Shown: piece by piece, positions 44,546 through 55,393 of the stretch
How the letters are laid out: every line of letters starts with the position of its first letter
Numbering within the stretch: position 1 is the stretch's first letter
Assembly: GCA_023627715.1 (NCBI GenBank)
Contig: JAMAHW010000023.1
Coordinates: 372,001-436,000 of the forward strand
Direction: 5' to 3'
DNA: 64,000 nucleotides
From: Periconia sp. R9002
Lineage: Eukaryota; Ascomycota; Dothideomycetes; Pleosporales; Periconiaceae
Notes under the pieces: generated by a model
Told to the model about the DNA's origin: nothing
The model's database searches: none
What the model saw: only the letters and a program-made list of their open reading frames with translations
Translations under genes and position numbers: made by a program

Positions 44546-46114
44546 ATGACTTCAAACAGCCAGACTTCGATCACAAGGCTCCCCCAGGAAATTTTTGACG
44601 AGATTCTGTCCTACATTGATGATAGCGCCGACATTTCTCGTCTTTCTAGGACCTGCAAAAAGCTTCGCTCACTTACTGTACACCTGGTTTTCGACAAAGT
44701 AAATATGTTCTGGTATGATCCTGAAGGAATCACAGACGCCAAAACAGGTAGATGGGAATACGATCCTTCAGCAGTAGAGCGTTTCCGCAAAGAAAACCCC
44801 AAATCTACGACAGCAGACCAGCAGGGTGTGGAATGCCCAAGGCTAGATTTGCTCCTCCGCTCGGTCTTGGAAAACCCAGGATGCGGTCAACTGGTTGAAA
44901 CAATCAATCTACAGTGTTTTGGATACCGCTTCGACGAGTTGGGCGAAACCAAACCTAAGCCTAAGCTAGCCTCACCTTCAAACGCGGAAGAGTATCGCGA
45001 CTTACTCCTCACCACGATGGTAAAGTATGGATTAGACCTGTCGCCGATAAAAGCGATAATTGAAACTGAACTCCGAGCGAATCAAATCGACTTTATTGTC
45101 GGGATGCTCCTTCTTTCGTGCCCCAATGTCACCAGTCTGACGCTTGGAATGGAGTTTCTGATCGAAAACCCACTTCTCGATTTAATATTCCAGAACTGCG
45201 CTTCGCGACTGCAAAACCTGACTCATATCAAACTGGGTGCTAGTCTGGAGACCTGCACTATGCCGCTATTTAAACTTCCAATAAGCTGGATGTCCACTGA
45301 AGAGATGATCTTGAACCAAACCTCCTATCTCACGCTTTTATCCCTGCCAAAGCTAGAACATGCCGACATTCCTATTCCTTTCCTATGGTGCTCACCGCGA
45401 TTCGTCGGCTGCAAGCGGAATTTTGACGAAATGTTGGCTTGGCCGGGAGGCGCCCCACCATCCTTGCCGTCGCCTATTAAAACCCTACTTCTACCCGACA
45501 GTAGTATAACGCCAATTCACTTACGGAAGATTTTGCAATGCACACCTAATATCACCCGTTTGGAATATGCTTGGAGGGACCATAGTCCATCCACTCACCT
45601 CAAGTGGAATGCAGAAGAATTAGCTTCTGCGATTTTGTGTGTAAAGGACACACTGATGCATTTCAAGTTCGATATTTACCAATGGTGTGATGCGGACGAC
45701 ACCATAGGCGAGGCCGCATGGGACACGGGAGATCGAGATTATGAGTATATAATCCGGCATTGTTCGCTGAAGCAATTGCACAAGTTGGAAACGGTTACCA
45801 TTCCCTCTTGCGTGCTTCTTGGATGGCAGAACTGCAATTGCCCTAAACTGAAGGATGTCTTGCCAATGGATCTTATTTCTCTCACCCTCACGGATAATCA
45901 CTGGTCGTATGATACGTTTCAAAAGGCCGAAAAGCACTTGATGCCAATTTTTCAGGGCCAATTAAAGGGCTGGAAAGAGTATCTTCCGGGATTAAAGGAA
46001 GTTAACCTGCTATACAGGTATTGGAACAAGAAAGAAGAAACCATGACTTTTTTCAGGCAGCATGGCTTGCAATGTCAAATCCTTGATCGGAAAGATCCTT
46101 GGCTTAACTACTGA
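44546..46114 (+). CDS. F-box protein with leucine-rich-type C-terminus
   Basis: A single-exon frame of 522 residues. The first in-frame ATG is 44546; the frame is open upstream only through non-ATG codons. The F-box is at ~10-55: ITRLPQEIFDEILSYIDDSA then DISRLSRTCKKLRSLTVHLV. After it come irregular Leu-rich segments (for example LLLSCPNVTSLTLGMEFL and LTHIKLGASLETC), like the divergent LRRs of fungal F-box proteins. It would bring substrates to an SCF ubiquitin ligase through Skp1; the substrate is unknown. Such single-exon F-box/LRR genes are numerous and lineage-specific in filamentous fungi. It is followed on the opposite strand by the broken deaminase-like gene. Confidence 0.82.
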   Translation: MTSNSQTSITRLPQEIFDEILSYIDDSADISRLSRTCKKLRSLTVHLVFDKVNMFWYDPEGITDAKTGRWEYDPSAVERFRKENPKSTTADQQGVECPRLDLLLRSVLENPGCGQLVETINLQCFGYRFDELGETKPKPKLASPSNAEEYRDLLLTTMVKYGLDLSPIKAIIETELRANQIDFIVGMLLLSCPNVTSLTLGMEFLIENPLLDLIFQNCASRLQNLTHIKLGASLETCTMPLFKLPISWMSTEEMILNQTSYLTLLSLPKLEHADIPIPFLWCSPRFVGCKRNFDEMLAWPGGAPPSLPSPIKTLLLPDSSITPIHLRKILQCTPNITRLEYAWRDHSPSTHLKWNAEELASAILCVKDTLMHFKFDIYQWCDADDTIGEAAWDTGDRDYEYIIRHCSLKQLHKLETVTIPSCVLLGWQNCNCPKLKDVLPMDLISLTLTDNHWSYDTFQKAEKHLMPIFQGQLKGWKEYLPGLKEVNLLYRYWNKKEETMTFFRQHGLQCQILDRKDPWLNY

Positions 46115-46508
46115 TTGTGCTGTGGCGTAAAGACATCCATTAAAAAGTTTCCGTTTGGAGCACATGCTAACGAGATCGCCAGATTCATGATAAAGCCACG
46201 TGGGTTTCCAGAGCGAGCGGTGATATATAATGGTGCCACAATGTTTAGTTAATCTTATGCAGGCCATGCGGCCGGCGTACAATGACGAAAAAAAAGTATG
46301 GTAATATTAGTAAGCCCACCCTTTCTTGCGTATAAAAGTTAGCATTCTATAAGAGTCCAGCATGAACGTATAATGTTGTGTAGGTAGTAGGTATATCGCC
46401 TGCCGAGAATTTTTGAACAAATGTGATATATACATGGCTTGCGGAAACGCGGTTCTGTCAGATACTGTGCAGGCTATGATAGAATTATATAGAAGGGTTA
46501 TAGGGGCC
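46115..46508. other. Intergenic between convergent genes
   Basis: AT-rich 3' flank; no gene or structured repeat recognised. Confidence 0.4.
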
Positions 46509-46592
46509 TCACCGAAGGAGGAGGAATAGGATAAAGAGGAGGAGCAGGAGGAGAAGGAAGAGTAAAAGAAGAAAAAGAAGAAGAAGAAAATA
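46509..46592. repeat. GA-rich microsatellite (GAGGAGGAA / GAAGAAGAA type)
   Basis: An imperfect purine repeat of GAG/GAA triplets. Read on the minus strand it gives CTT/CTC triplets and would encode a Leu/Phe-rich end of the deaminase-like frame. Confidence 0.8.
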
Positions 46593-47316
46593 TAACACCC
46601 AAAAAACCCCGGTTATGAGGTACCATATTACTACGTACCACAAGTGGAGTAGCGTCTGTTTATTCCCACATAGCAATTGGATATCCAACATTTGAGCCTT
46701 AACTTTTGGCAGAGAAAATCCTTCATCGAACGATTTTTCTGGCCGGGCAAACCGATTTTCGATGCCTAAAAGTTCTAGGCATTGGCAGCAACCAAAAAAT
46801 CTAGGTTGTTTTAAACCAAACTGGTCCATAGCGCAGGCGTTGAAGCGTATGATTTTCTCATAGCTAAGTGGCTGAGGTGTGTCTGGATTTTCATTTTGAA
46901 TATCCAACATACATTGTTTATAATCATCAAAATTAAGGTGAACGGAAACAATATGACTTTCGCAAAGCCAATTAATTTCTTTAGCTGGGTGATCACTAAA
47001 ATACAGGGCTAGCGCCATCATTTCGCCCTGTTCTCAATTCCTCAGTAAACTAGTTGGAGGCAGATGGGAGGAAGAGAGCACTTACACAACAGGCATTATT
47101 GTAATGGAGTGGCCAATTAGGCCTTGCACCCTTCGGTTTGAAAGTTGGATCCCTTTCTAGATCAGCTTTCCAATATTGCTTCAAAACGCTTTCGCATTGC
47201 TTTAAAGTGGTATACATTGGATGTTTCTCGCTAATGTTATGTGGGAGGAACTTTGAGTTCGAATGTACAAGGGAACTTGCGAGGTATAACGTATTACCAG
47301 CTGCAAATGCAGTCAT
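46509..47316 (-). pseudogene. Deaminase-like gene, probably degenerate or incomplete
   Basis: Two exons fit well: 47316-47086 (ATG at MTAFAAGNTLYL) and 47027-46509, with a 58-bp intron (GTAAGT...ACAG) and phase 0. Joined, they read NNACC|GEMMALALYF, then ~75 residues later FFGCCQCLELLGI. A CxE-type motif on one helix and a CxxC on the next is the metal-site pattern of the deaminase fold; fungal YwqJ-like proteins have CAE and PCxxC in this layout. The exon 1 frame is open for 11 codons upstream of the ATG, to a TAG at 47350-47352, so the true N-terminus may be missing. The C-terminus runs into a microsatellite giving a Leu-rich tail that is unlikely to be native. No catalytic claim can be made. 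It sits between an F-box gene and a HET gene. Confidence 0.5.
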
Positions 47317-47911
47317 CACTTTAGGCAATTTTTCCGTAGTGTCGCCCTCCTAGGGGTTCTGGGATTGAACCGTGGGTGCTTGGCAGTAGCGATTCCCAAT
47401 TCGGTATAGAACCACCCATTCAGTATTACGCCGACGGTAAGAGGTTCTAGGTAGCAATACGACCCTAAAATAAAAAAAAGGAATATACCGCACCTCGAAC
47501 CGAAACCACAAGGCTCCATTCAAACGAAAGGCTGACTTTCAAGCCTTCCGATATCTGTCTCGATTCGCTTACCCTTGAAAAGTAGGCGGCTTTCTCGACT
47601 CGTGTACACCTTCCTCGTAAGTAGCTGAAGTCCCACTGAGAGGACGTGTGGAAAAACAAATGATCGTACAGTGGGCTAGATCGAATATAGACAGTATTAT
47701 TGGAATAGAATGAAGTCAGTAATTCGGCCCGAAATGCCCCATTTGGAGTTGACGGGCTGGTGCTGGAACGACTCGATCCTCAGCTGAGGCAATGAGCCTT
47801 ATTGAAAGCAGCCGTCGCACATGACGAGCTCGGTTTAATGCTTCTTTGCTCAACTCATTTTCGTCTTATCACCTTTCTCATTTCGATTGCGTATCTATTC
47901 AACATTTCACA
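47317..47911. other. Intergenic between the deaminase-like gene and the HET gene
   Basis: This contains minus-strand frames (47316-47519, 47465-47659) that could be remnants of upstream exons of the deaminase-like gene, but no splice path restores a single frame convincingly. The HET promoter also lies here. Confidence 0.4.
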
Positions 47912-50086
47912 ATGTGTTTCGGTAAAAAAGAGAGGGTCGGCCTTCAACTTCCAAACGTCGAGCCAGCGCCAGTGCCGACCACACGTAAGGATGCTATTAC
48001 ACAACAGTCCATCACCTCACCCCTCCCTGAGAGACCATATATATACGAAAGCCTCGAGGATGGTTTCATCAGACTCCTCCAAATTCAGCCTGCAGCCGGT
48101 CAAAATACCCCATTAAGAGCCACGCTGGTGCACAAGAAGCTAGTAGAAACTGGGGACTCGGAGCGGCCTCGATACGAAGCTCTGTCTTATGCTTGGGGGG
48201 CAAATGTCTTCTCCCAGAAGCTATACCTCCCAACTGGTGTTCTGAACATTACAAATGACCTGGCAAGTGCGTTGATTCGGCTGCGACGCATCGATGTAGA
48301 GCGAGTTCTCTGGGTCGACCAATGTTGCATTAACCAAAAGGATGGCGAAGAAAAAGAGCGCCAGGTTCCAATGATGGATCGAATATACAAGAATGCTGTG
48401 TCTACTATCATCTGGCTAGGTGAGGAGACTGCGCATACACGCCAGGCACTGGACGCTATTGAGATTGCTGCTGATAGGTATGGATTCCGATCGACTATGG
48501 AGGGCTACGACAAGTTTTGGTGGCCAAACATCCCCATCCTTAAAGATGATAACGAGGAAGCTCAAATGAGTTTGAAGTCAATGAAGGAAGAGAAGATCCG
48601 AGAAATCTACGACAGGCCCTGGTTCACCCGCGTGTGGATCGTACAGGAAGTCATCTTAGCGAGAAAACCTGTCATCCAGATCGGGGGGTTTGAGCTAGCT
48701 TGGAGATCTTTCATCAACGCAACAGTCTTCTTTCGGGCAGCGCAATTGTCCCCACGAGCCCCTATCGATAACGACTTTCTCGAGCTTGTGGAAAGAGCCG
48801 GTACGCTCATTGACATCCGGTGGCAGTGGGGAGTCATCAACGAGGACCAACCCACAATGATCCTAGAAAACTACCAGCATTGGGGCATCTACATGTCCAA
48901 ACTCCGGAAGCAAAATTGCAGTAACGATCTCGATCGCGTCTATGGAATGCTTGGGCTTCGTACGTATGTGATGGACATTATCACCCAGCAGAATCAAGGT
49001 TCCCTGGTAGATATCACTGTCGATTACAAAAAGAAACCGTTCCAACTCTTTCAAGAATGGGCCGTATCAATGACCGAGACCGGTACTCTCAGCTTTCTGA
49101 TCGACGCCGGTGTCTGCCACCGCGATGTTGTTATCGAGGAAGGCAGTAGGATATTTCACAATCAAGACCCCAAGTGGAGGAAGGGATGTGTCTACTATGA
49201 GGACGAGGTTGATGAATATGGTGTTGGCCATGCCGAGACCATTAGAACTCGCGCCACGAGCGGCAAGTCATCCGCTCGAATGCGAATTGACCCATCCGTC
49301 CAGCAGCTTCCATCTTGGGTCCCGGAACTGAGTAACAAAAGTAAAAAAGTAATAACCATGCCTTGGACAAATACGTTCGGCCATGCTGCTTTCTGCGCCC
49401 GAAATGAAGGTGTCCAAACAAGGTTACAGAGCGTCTTACACGACGAAAAGATTGCTCCTGGGACGTTGGGCGTCAAAGCCGTCCTCTTGGATCAGCTCAA
49501 AGTGTGCTTTGCTCAACATGAATGGGACGATTCGCAGCCTTGCACGCGAGAAGACTACCTACGATCTGTGCAACAGACACGTCGGATGGTTTTCGATCAG
49601 TACACGAAGTACATTTGGCCTCTTGAGGAGCAAAGAAATGACGCCTTCATCAGGACCTCGTTCGCAGACGGCTGCAGTACTCGTTGTCAGACTGTTGCAT
49701 TCCAAGGAAATTTTGACGGGCAGGGGGGTCCCTACGTACCACTCTCCATACTCCAAGACATGTATCGCGCATTTGAAAATACAGGCACTGCTGCCAGAGG
49801 CGCAAAGATACCCGTTAGAGTTATACAGGAGATACTGTCCGAGATACACGAGGGGACCGCATTCTTCGTCACCGAGAAAAGATATATTGGACTGGCGCCG
49901 TTGATTGCAAAAGAGAACGACGTCGTCGCCCTTATCGACTCTGTGCGAGTTCCAATGCTGCTTCGCCCAAGTAAAACCCCTGATGGTAGCAAGGAAGGTT
50001 TCATGGTTCTTGGACCTTGTTATGTGCATGGAGTCATGTATGGAGAAACGAGTAATACCAAGGCAGAGTATATTGCTTTAATCTAG
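47912..50086 (+). CDS. Heterokaryon incompatibility (HET) domain protein
   Basis: A single-exon frame of 724 residues from ATG 47912 (MCFGKKERVGLQ), chosen because the longer upstream frame shows no family features. The HET domain (Pfam PF06985) has its three conserved blocks: PRYEALSYAWG (~90), VLWVDQCCINQKDGEEKERQ then MDRIYKNAVSTIIWLG (~130-170), and PWFTRVWIVQEVILARKPVI (~235). These blocks are related in fold to TIR-type domains. The C-terminal ~400 residues are helical and end with a segment (FMVLGPCYVHGVMYGE) found at the end of many HET proteins. HET proteins trigger cell death on meeting a non-self partner; many paralogues exist per genome and the partner here is unknown. Downstream is a MITE. 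Confidence 0.9.
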   Translation: MCFGKKERVGLQLPNVEPAPVPTTRKDAITQQSITSPLPERPYIYESLEDGFIRLLQIQPAAGQNTPLRATLVHKKLVETGDSERPRYEALSYAWGANVFSQKLYLPTGVLNITNDLASALIRLRRIDVERVLWVDQCCINQKDGEEKERQVPMMDRIYKNAVSTIIWLGEETAHTRQALDAIEIAADRYGFRSTMEGYDKFWWPNIPILKDDNEEAQMSLKSMKEEKIREIYDRPWFTRVWIVQEVILARKPVIQIGGFELAWRSFINATVFFRAAQLSPRAPIDNDFLELVERAGTLIDIRWQWGVINEDQPTMILENYQHWGIYMSKLRKQNCSNDLDRVYGMLGLRTYVMDIITQQNQGSLVDITVDYKKKPFQLFQEWAVSMTETGTLSFLIDAGVCHRDVVIEEGSRIFHNQDPKWRKGCVYYEDEVDEYGVGHAETIRTRATSGKSSARMRIDPSVQQLPSWVPELSNKSKKVITMPWTNTFGHAAFCARNEGVQTRLQSVLHDEKIAPGTLGVKAVLLDQLKVCFAQHEWDDSQPCTREDYLRSVQQTRRMVFDQYTKYIWPLEEQRNDAFIRTSFADGCSTRCQTVAFQGNFDGQGGPYVPLSILQDMYRAFENTGTAARGAKIPVRVIQEILSEIHEGTAFFVTEKRYIGLAPLIAKENDVVALIDSVRVPMLLRPSKTPDGSKEGFMVLGPCYVHGVMYGETSNTKAEYIALI

Positions 50087-50117
50087 TGACCAAGATGTGT
50101 TTGCTTCTTGTTAAAGG

Positions 50118-50142
50118 TGTTTTCTTCCTCGCAATTGATTGG
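50118..50142 (+). repeat. Third copy of the TCTTC...CGCAATTGATTGGT motif
   Basis: TGTTTTCTTCCTCGCAATTG and the following ATTGGT match the two direct repeats at 21959 and 22004 with few changes. It lies ~30 bp after the HET stop codon. Confidence 0.55.
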
Positions 50143-50500
50143 TGTAGTGTTTGCTTCTTATTCTTGTTTGGGTGACGCAGACAAAGCTTTCACAGTACGT
50201 TTGTAAATTGTCAAACAACGGCTTTTGTAATGAATTCTGTCCTTTCAATGCCATGTTTGCGAGCTTCGCACCCTTCGAAGGGTTCGCTGCGTCGCAAACG
50301 ACGCATTGTTTCGCATTGGAGCTAGATGGTGGCACAACGGTAGGTGTGAAACTCGGTCGGGTTTAAATGCGACAGCCCGACGGGAGAGAGGAGTATGGTG
50401 AGCCGTCCATTCAGAGAGGTACTACTCTAGAGTATTAAGGGTAGCAAGAGCTACACCGAGAATCACGTTCAGAGACACAGCACAAGGGTGTTGTGACCTA

Positions 50501-50666
50501 CAGAGGGGTGACACGCCGGGAAGTCCCATATTAGGAGGACTAATAGGTTCTACAAATTAGAAGCTCTATACCCTAGATAGTATGTCTAGTATAGTTATCT
50601 AATTTAGAAATAACGCCTAGTACACTAGCTACCTAATATATAACCTCCTGGCGTGTCACCCCTCTG
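50501..50666. mobile_element. MITE-like element, 17-bp perfect terminal inverted repeats, TA target duplication
   Basis: CAGAGGGGTGACACGCC at 50501-50517 is matched by its exact reverse complement at 50650-50666. TA precedes the left end (50499-50500) and follows the right end (50667-50668). The element is 166 bp, AT-rich inside, and codes for nothing. TA duplication with CAG-starting ends is typical of Tc1/mariner (Fot1/Pogo) elements in ascomycetes, so this is probably a non-autonomous derivative. Confidence 0.85.
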
Positions 50667-50956
50667 TACTATAACTTATCAAGTCTTTACTTTCGAGAGG
50701 GCGGGGTAAAAAGTGCGCAGCCTAGAGTGCGGCGCGACAAGGCTGACATGCACAGTACCACGCTAAAGTGGAGATCAAAACCTGGTTGACAAAATAAGAA
50801 AATCTATATTCAATCTATCTATTCAGTCTCGCGTGACTATGGGTCAGTTTCTATGATTTACAGCTATGGAACGTTGATACATTATTTACGGAGTGGAAAA
50901 AAAATAGAAAAAGTCGCTTTCAATCAACTGAAAGAGTGAACAGGGCAATCTGTCAC

Positions 50957-53900
50957 TTACTCGGCCTTCTTCGAAGTCTTGGTCCTCAACTTCATGAGAA
51001 CATATACCAAAGAATAAGAACTAAATGCGAAAAGAATGCAGATGCCAATATCCCTCCATCCCTCAGAGTATTCCTTGATGTTGACAGTGTACAAATAATC
51101 GCTTCCTCGAGTGTACTGACAGACTCTGCAGTTTGACACTGCATCTGGATTGACCAGGTTGGCTGCTCGTCCCAACCCGGATAGATACGGTGTAAGGTAC
51201 TCCGAACAAGTCTCGTTGGCTGGTGGATCGAAGACGGCGAACTCTGAATCCTTGCAGGTGATATCTTTGTCGTAAATAGTGAATGTGAGAAGGCCGCCCA
51301 TGAGATAGGTGAACGGATTCAGATAGTACATCCAGTATCTCCAAAACGCTTGGATCTGGCTGTAAGGAACCAAGACGCCGCAGAAGGAAACAAGCATGGT
51401 GATGACGATGGGATTTATGAGGGATGCTGCGATGGCATTAGGGGCATACGCGGCGACGAACTGGCCCATGCCAGTGTAGATGAACTCATAGATGAGCATG
51501 ATGAAGAACACGGCACCTGCTTTGCTGGAATCGGACGGAAACCCAACCGTGTAGTAGAAGCAGACAAAGTAAAGTACTGCGCAGAGGATGAGGTAGGGAA
51601 ATTCGCTGACGATCAAGCCGGTCACAAAGGCTATCCACGAGTACATTTTGCTCTTTTTCTCGCGCGCGTCGTAAATGTCTCTTCTTTCGATGAAAAGCGG
51701 CTGCAGTTGAGCGAACACGCCGGGAGCGACGAACAGGAATTGGAAGTTGGCGAAGAGAGCAAGTTGAAGCTCGCCGACGGAGCCGCCTAGCATCCAGAAG
51801 GAAAATCCAGTAAACAGGGCGGACCCAATATGAAGCGCCATTTTGTTATTGATGTAGTCAACGTTCCTGTAAAGAGAGGTGTTCATACGGCGTGTAACCA
51901 CCGTTATCTGGTTCCATAGGCCAGTGGCAAATTCTTGACCATCGTCCAACGTCTTGGGTGGCTGCGATGATGCTTCTGATATGATGCGATCCAGCTCTTC
52001 AGTGACTCTCTTCTTTTCGTCAGATTCAAGCCAAACCTGATTCCAGTTTCTTCCCTGTGAAAGAGACCCCGAAACAACATCGATCATGTGCTCCGCAGGA
52101 TTGGCCTCCGGCGGGCAAGGTGCTCCTTTACGGTGGAAGTAGTCTTTGATGGTACTTGCGTTGTCGCCGATATCTCCAAAATAGACCGTCTTGCCCCCCT
52201 TGGTGAGTAGCAAAAGCGTGTCAAATTGGGCAAAAAGCTGAGCGCTAGGTTGGTGAATAGTGCAGAGGACAGCTTGACCCGCTCCTGACAACTTTCGGAG
52301 GAACCTAAGGGTATTGTATGCAGACTGCCCGTCGAGACCACTAGTAGGTTCATCAAGGAAGATGAGGATACTCGGCTTCGCCACGAGCTCCACGCCGATG
52401 GTCACTCGCTTTCGCTGCTCTACAGATAATCCAGCACCTGGCCGGCCGATGAGAGTATGTTCCAGGTCTTGTAACTCAAGCAAGTCAATAACGGTGTCAA
52501 CATAACGGAGCTTCTCGTCTCGAGGTGTGTCTCTTGATTGGCGCAAGAGGGCAGAGAATTCAAGAGCTTCGCGGACCGTTGCATAGGGCTCATGCACATC
52601 AAGCTGTTCGCAGTATCCGGTAGATCTCTGGAAGGAAACAGGGAGCGGTCTTCCATCGACAAGAATAGAACCGTGAATTGTACCTTCAGTTTTTCGCTGT
52701 GCTAACACATCCATCAGGGTGGTCTTGCCGGCGCCACTAGATCCCATAAGCGCACCAAGCATACCTGGTTTGATCCAACCTTCCACGTTATCGAGGAGAA
52801 CACGTTCCCCAGATGGTGTATTCACAGTGTATGTGAGATTTTTCCAGGTAAAGACCGATTCATTGCGGACGAGACCCTCGCTATCTTCACTGTTTTCTAG
52901 CCCTGTGGATGGGACAATGGTGCTCGCACTTGAGCCGCTAGAATTCTTCTCGGCCGTTTGAGACTCTTCATCTGCAATGGTAACCACTGATTTTGACACG
53001 TTCTCGCGGGGAATCAGTAGGGACCCGCCACCGGTAATAGTGTTTTCCCAGCGCGATGTGAAGAAGACGGTGAGAGTGGCGAAAAGAGCCCACCATGCCC
53101 ACAGGATTCCAAAATTTCTCCAGAGATGACCAGTAGCATACGACAGAGACTTGAGGTATTCTTCGCCGGTCAGAGAGTTGGCTCCCGCTGCCGCTCCAGC
53201 TATGCCCGCACATGCATTGTTGGTACCATCGGAATAGCCGGGACCAGCTGGAATCAAATTGGGAATCACGCAGGCGATAACCTGGCCTTTGAATTCTGCA
53301 TAGAGGTTAGTGATGTTGAGACGGATCAAAAAACCAAAACGGAGAAGCTTACCATTTGCCATGAGAGCTTCGAATCCGTAAGCCAGTGGGTTGATCCAAT
53401 AGATCCATACGAACCAAGGATGCATTTGTACTTTCGGAATCATATAGCCTGAATACATGATGAGGGCCGAGACAAGGAACCCGGAAATCTTGGACGCATC
53501 ATCAAAGTTTCCAGACGAGGCTCCAACCAACCGGAAGAGAGCCGTCATGCATATAGAGAGGGAGTAAAGAACGATCCAATATGTGAAAAAGGCGCCCGCG
53601 GTGAGTTTCAGCCCGACCATGAAATAAAGAATGAGGGAGTAAGTGGTGACTTGAGTGAAAATGATCGGAATGTCTGACGCAATCTGTGCAAAGCAAAATG
53701 CAGCTGGGTGATAGAGAGCGAAGTCTTTGTGTTTTGCAAGAACCGGCCGTCCGTTGAAACTATCAGTGACTTCTGACATTGCCATCAACCCGAACCCAAG
53801 CACCGATACGAAAAGTGCACCGCCTTTTGTGAACAGTCCAGCAGAGGAACTCGGAGAATCATAAAATAGACTTCCACTGACCAAAGCTATGATGATGACT

Positions 53901-55393
53901 AAAGCTTGCTTTATGATAAAAGTTGCTCTATCGCCCCAGAGAATCTGGTATTGGCGGAGTACTGCTGTCCTAACCTGGGTGCCAAAAGAGACGGTGAACG
54001 GGGAATTCTTGGGTAAATGGCGAGATCTTTCCTGAGAAACGGCTTGAATGAACTTCTGGGTTCCAGTAACGGCAGCATCGGATTGAGGAAAGCCATATTC
54101 TTGCTGCATTCGCTGATAGATTTCCGAGTTTTGGTAGCGATCTCGGATGTCTTTGGCGGTCCGTGGGAATGACGCTTCATAGCCCTCTTTAATCGACCGC
54201 TCTGAAGGAACAGTGACACCGGTGAGGAAGTCGCCCACATTGGCGGATTCGTCGCATAGGAAGCCGAGCTGTTCCATAAAAGGCCTCGCCTCTTCGCGTG
54301 GACCATAAAAGATTTCCTTGCCCTCATCGAGAACCAAAACCTTGTCAAACTGTTCAAAGATGCCATTGCCAGCCTGGTATAGAGTAGCGATGGTGGTGAG
54401 GTCCAAGATAGATGTCATAGCACGGATTGCCTTCGCCCATTCCAACGCTGTGCTTGCATCAAGGCCGCGAGTGCTATTATCCCAGCAATAAACGCTTCCA
54501 CGAGTAGCCATGCATTCGATGATGGATACACGTTTTCTTTCCCCGCCAGAGACACCTCGAATATACTCGTTTCCAACTTTGGTATCCTTGGTGTGCTCAA
54601 TGCCCATAGATCTGAGGAAGAAGTCTTTCATCTCTTGTTGATACTCGATCTCATCCGGTGGGTTTCGGACTTTGGCGTCGGGAACTTTCATCTTCGTCGC
54701 AAAATCCATGGTTTGGCCGACAGTGAGAGTAGGAAAAAAAATTTCGTCTTCTGTGTTCATCACGATTTGTCCCCGGTACCCGGAAGCATCCTCTGGTGTC
54801 AGATTTCCAAATCGAACGTCGCCCTCTATTTCGACAAAGCCAGCGCGCTTGTTAGCGAGAAGCTTGAGCAGTGTCGTGCAACCGCTTCCGGGACGACCAA
54901 CAATCAGAAGCATTTCTCCCGGTTTCACACACCCATGTGAATTGTCTAGAATGGTTCGCAAGTTCTTCGGTTGTCTGGACTCTTGTATTTTCTTTGGTAT
55001 GTTGAATTGTGACAAGAAGTTCTCGTGGATCATCCCACCTTGGCCAGCGCCTTTGACGGTGAGGTTTGTCCATGTGACACCCAACCGTTTGGGTTCCTGA
55101 GCAGCATTTTGGGCATTCAACTTTTTCACCTCGCTGGTCATTGTCCATTCCCCGAATTTTTCATCTTCATCCGGCTCCTCGATGTCGAACACTTCTCTCT
55201 CATGATCCCTCTCGGAGTATGTAGACCGCCTCGTAAGAGTCTGTATGATCTGCTCGCCAATTGTCTCTGATCCTCGGCGACGTGTATTGCCATGGCTCCG
55301 CACTGAAGCTATCGAATGCCGCTTTGGATCCAGGACAGGCCTTTGAAGGGGATCGTCATTGTCGTGCATACTGTGAGTGCTTCGATCATGCAT
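50957..55393 (-). CDS. PDR-type (ABCG) multidrug ABC transporter
   Basis: Two exons, 55393-53353 and 53295-50957. The 57-bp intron (53296-53352) keeps the frame and lies just before the EFKGQVI segment; the family reads ALMANEFKGQVI there, which supports removal. The product is 1459 residues in the order NBD1-TMD1-NBD2-TMD2, usual for PDR proteins. NBD1 has the fungal-type degenerate Walker [13 protein letters not shown] (Cys for Lys), signature [11 protein letters not shown] and [15 protein letters not shown]2 has a standard [15 protein letters not shown], a changed signature [11 protein letters not shown] and [12 protein letters not shown]. Membrane helices include [20 protein letters not shown] and the last group before TKTSKKAE. 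Such pumps export azoles and plant or fungal toxins. The divergent Zn2Cys6 factor is a likely regulator. GTG at 55399 is in frame but ATG 55393 is preferred. Confidence 0.95.
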   Translation of the reverse strand: MHDRSTHSMHDNDDPLQRPVLDPKRHSIASVRSHGNTRRRGSETIGEQIIQTLTRRSTYSERDHEREVFDIEEPDEDEKFGEWTMTSEVKKLNAQNAAQEPKRLGVTWTNLTVKGAGQGGMIHENFLSQFNIPKKIQESRQPKNLRTILDNSHGCVKPGEMLLIVGRPGSGCTTLLKLLANKRAGFVEIEGDVRFGNLTPEDASGYRGQIVMNTEDEIFFPTLTVGQTMDFATKMKVPDAKVRNPPDEIEYQQEMKDFFLRSMGIEHTKDTKVGNEYIRGVSGGERKRVSIIECMATRGSVYCWDNSTRGLDASTALEWAKAIRAMTSILDLTTIATLYQAGNGIFEQFDKVLVLDEGKEIFYGPREEARPFMEQLGFLCDESANVGDFLTGVTVPSERSIKEGYEASFPRTAKDIRDRYQNSEIYQRMQQEYGFPQSDAAVTGTQKFIQAVSQERSRHLPKNSPFTVSFGTQVRTAVLRQYQILWGDRATFIIKQALVIIIALVSGSLFYDSPSSSAGLFTKGGALFVSVLGFGLMAMSEVTDSFNGRPVLAKHKDFALYHPAAFCFAQIASDIPIIFTQVTTYSLILYFMVGLKLTAGAFFTYWIVLYSLSICMTALFRLVGASSGNFDDASKISGFLVSALIMYSGYMIPKVQMHPWFVWIYWINPLAYGFEALMANGKLLRFGFLIRLNITNLYAEFKGQVIACVIPNLIPAGPGYSDGTNNACAGIAGAAAGANSLTGEEYLKSLSYATGHLWRNFGILWAWWALFATLTVFFTSRWENTITGGGSLLIPRENVSKSVVTIADEESQTAEKNSSGSSASTIVPSTGLENSEDSEGLVRNESVFTWKNLTYTVNTPSGERVLLDNVEGWIKPGMLGALMGSSGAGKTTLMDVLAQRKTEGTIHGSILVDGRPLPVSFQRSTGYCEQLDVHEPYATVREALEFSALLRQSRDTPRDEKLRYVDTVIDLLELQDLEHTLIGRPGAGLSVEQRKRVTIGVELVAKPSILIFLDEPTSGLDGQSAYNTLRFLRKLSGAGQAVLCTIHQPSAQLFAQFDTLLLLTKGGKTVYFGDIGDNASTIKDYFHRKGAPCPPEANPAEHMIDVVSGSLSQGRNWNQVWLESDEKKRVTEELDRIISEASSQPPKTLDDGQEFATGLWNQITVVTRRMNTSLYRNVDYINNKMALHIGSALFTGFSFWMLGGSVGELQLALFANFQFLFVAPGVFAQLQPLFIERRDIYDAREKKSKMYSWIAFVTGLIVSEFPYLILCAVLYFVCFYYTVGFPSDSSKAGAVFFIMLIYEFIYTGMGQFVAAYAPNAIAASLINPIVITMLVSFCGVLVPYSQIQAFWRYWMYYLNPFTYLMGGLLTFTIYDKDITCKDSEFAVFDPPANETCSEYLTPYLSGLGRAANLVNPDAVSNCRVCQYTRGSDYLYTVNIKEYSEGWRDIGICILFAFSSYSLVYVLMKLRTKTSKKAE

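Larger units (their letters stand above)
50087..50956. other. Intergenic with a MITE and a dispersed short repeat
   Basis: Between the HET gene and the ABC transporter, which are convergent. It holds a copy of the TCTTC...CGCAATTGATTGGT motif (50118-50142) and a TA-flanked inverted-repeat element (50501-50666). No gene is supported. Confidence 0.5.

Noticed and set aside
47370..47395. Minus-strand GGTTCAATCCC resembling a tRNA B-box
   Set aside because: The flanking bases do not pair into a T-stem and no A-box or acceptor stem lies at the right distance.
53296..53352. Reading the ABC transporter as one uninterrupted frame
   Set aside because: The 57 bases have GTAAGC and TGCAG ends and add residues not seen in the family; removing them restores MANEFKGQVI.
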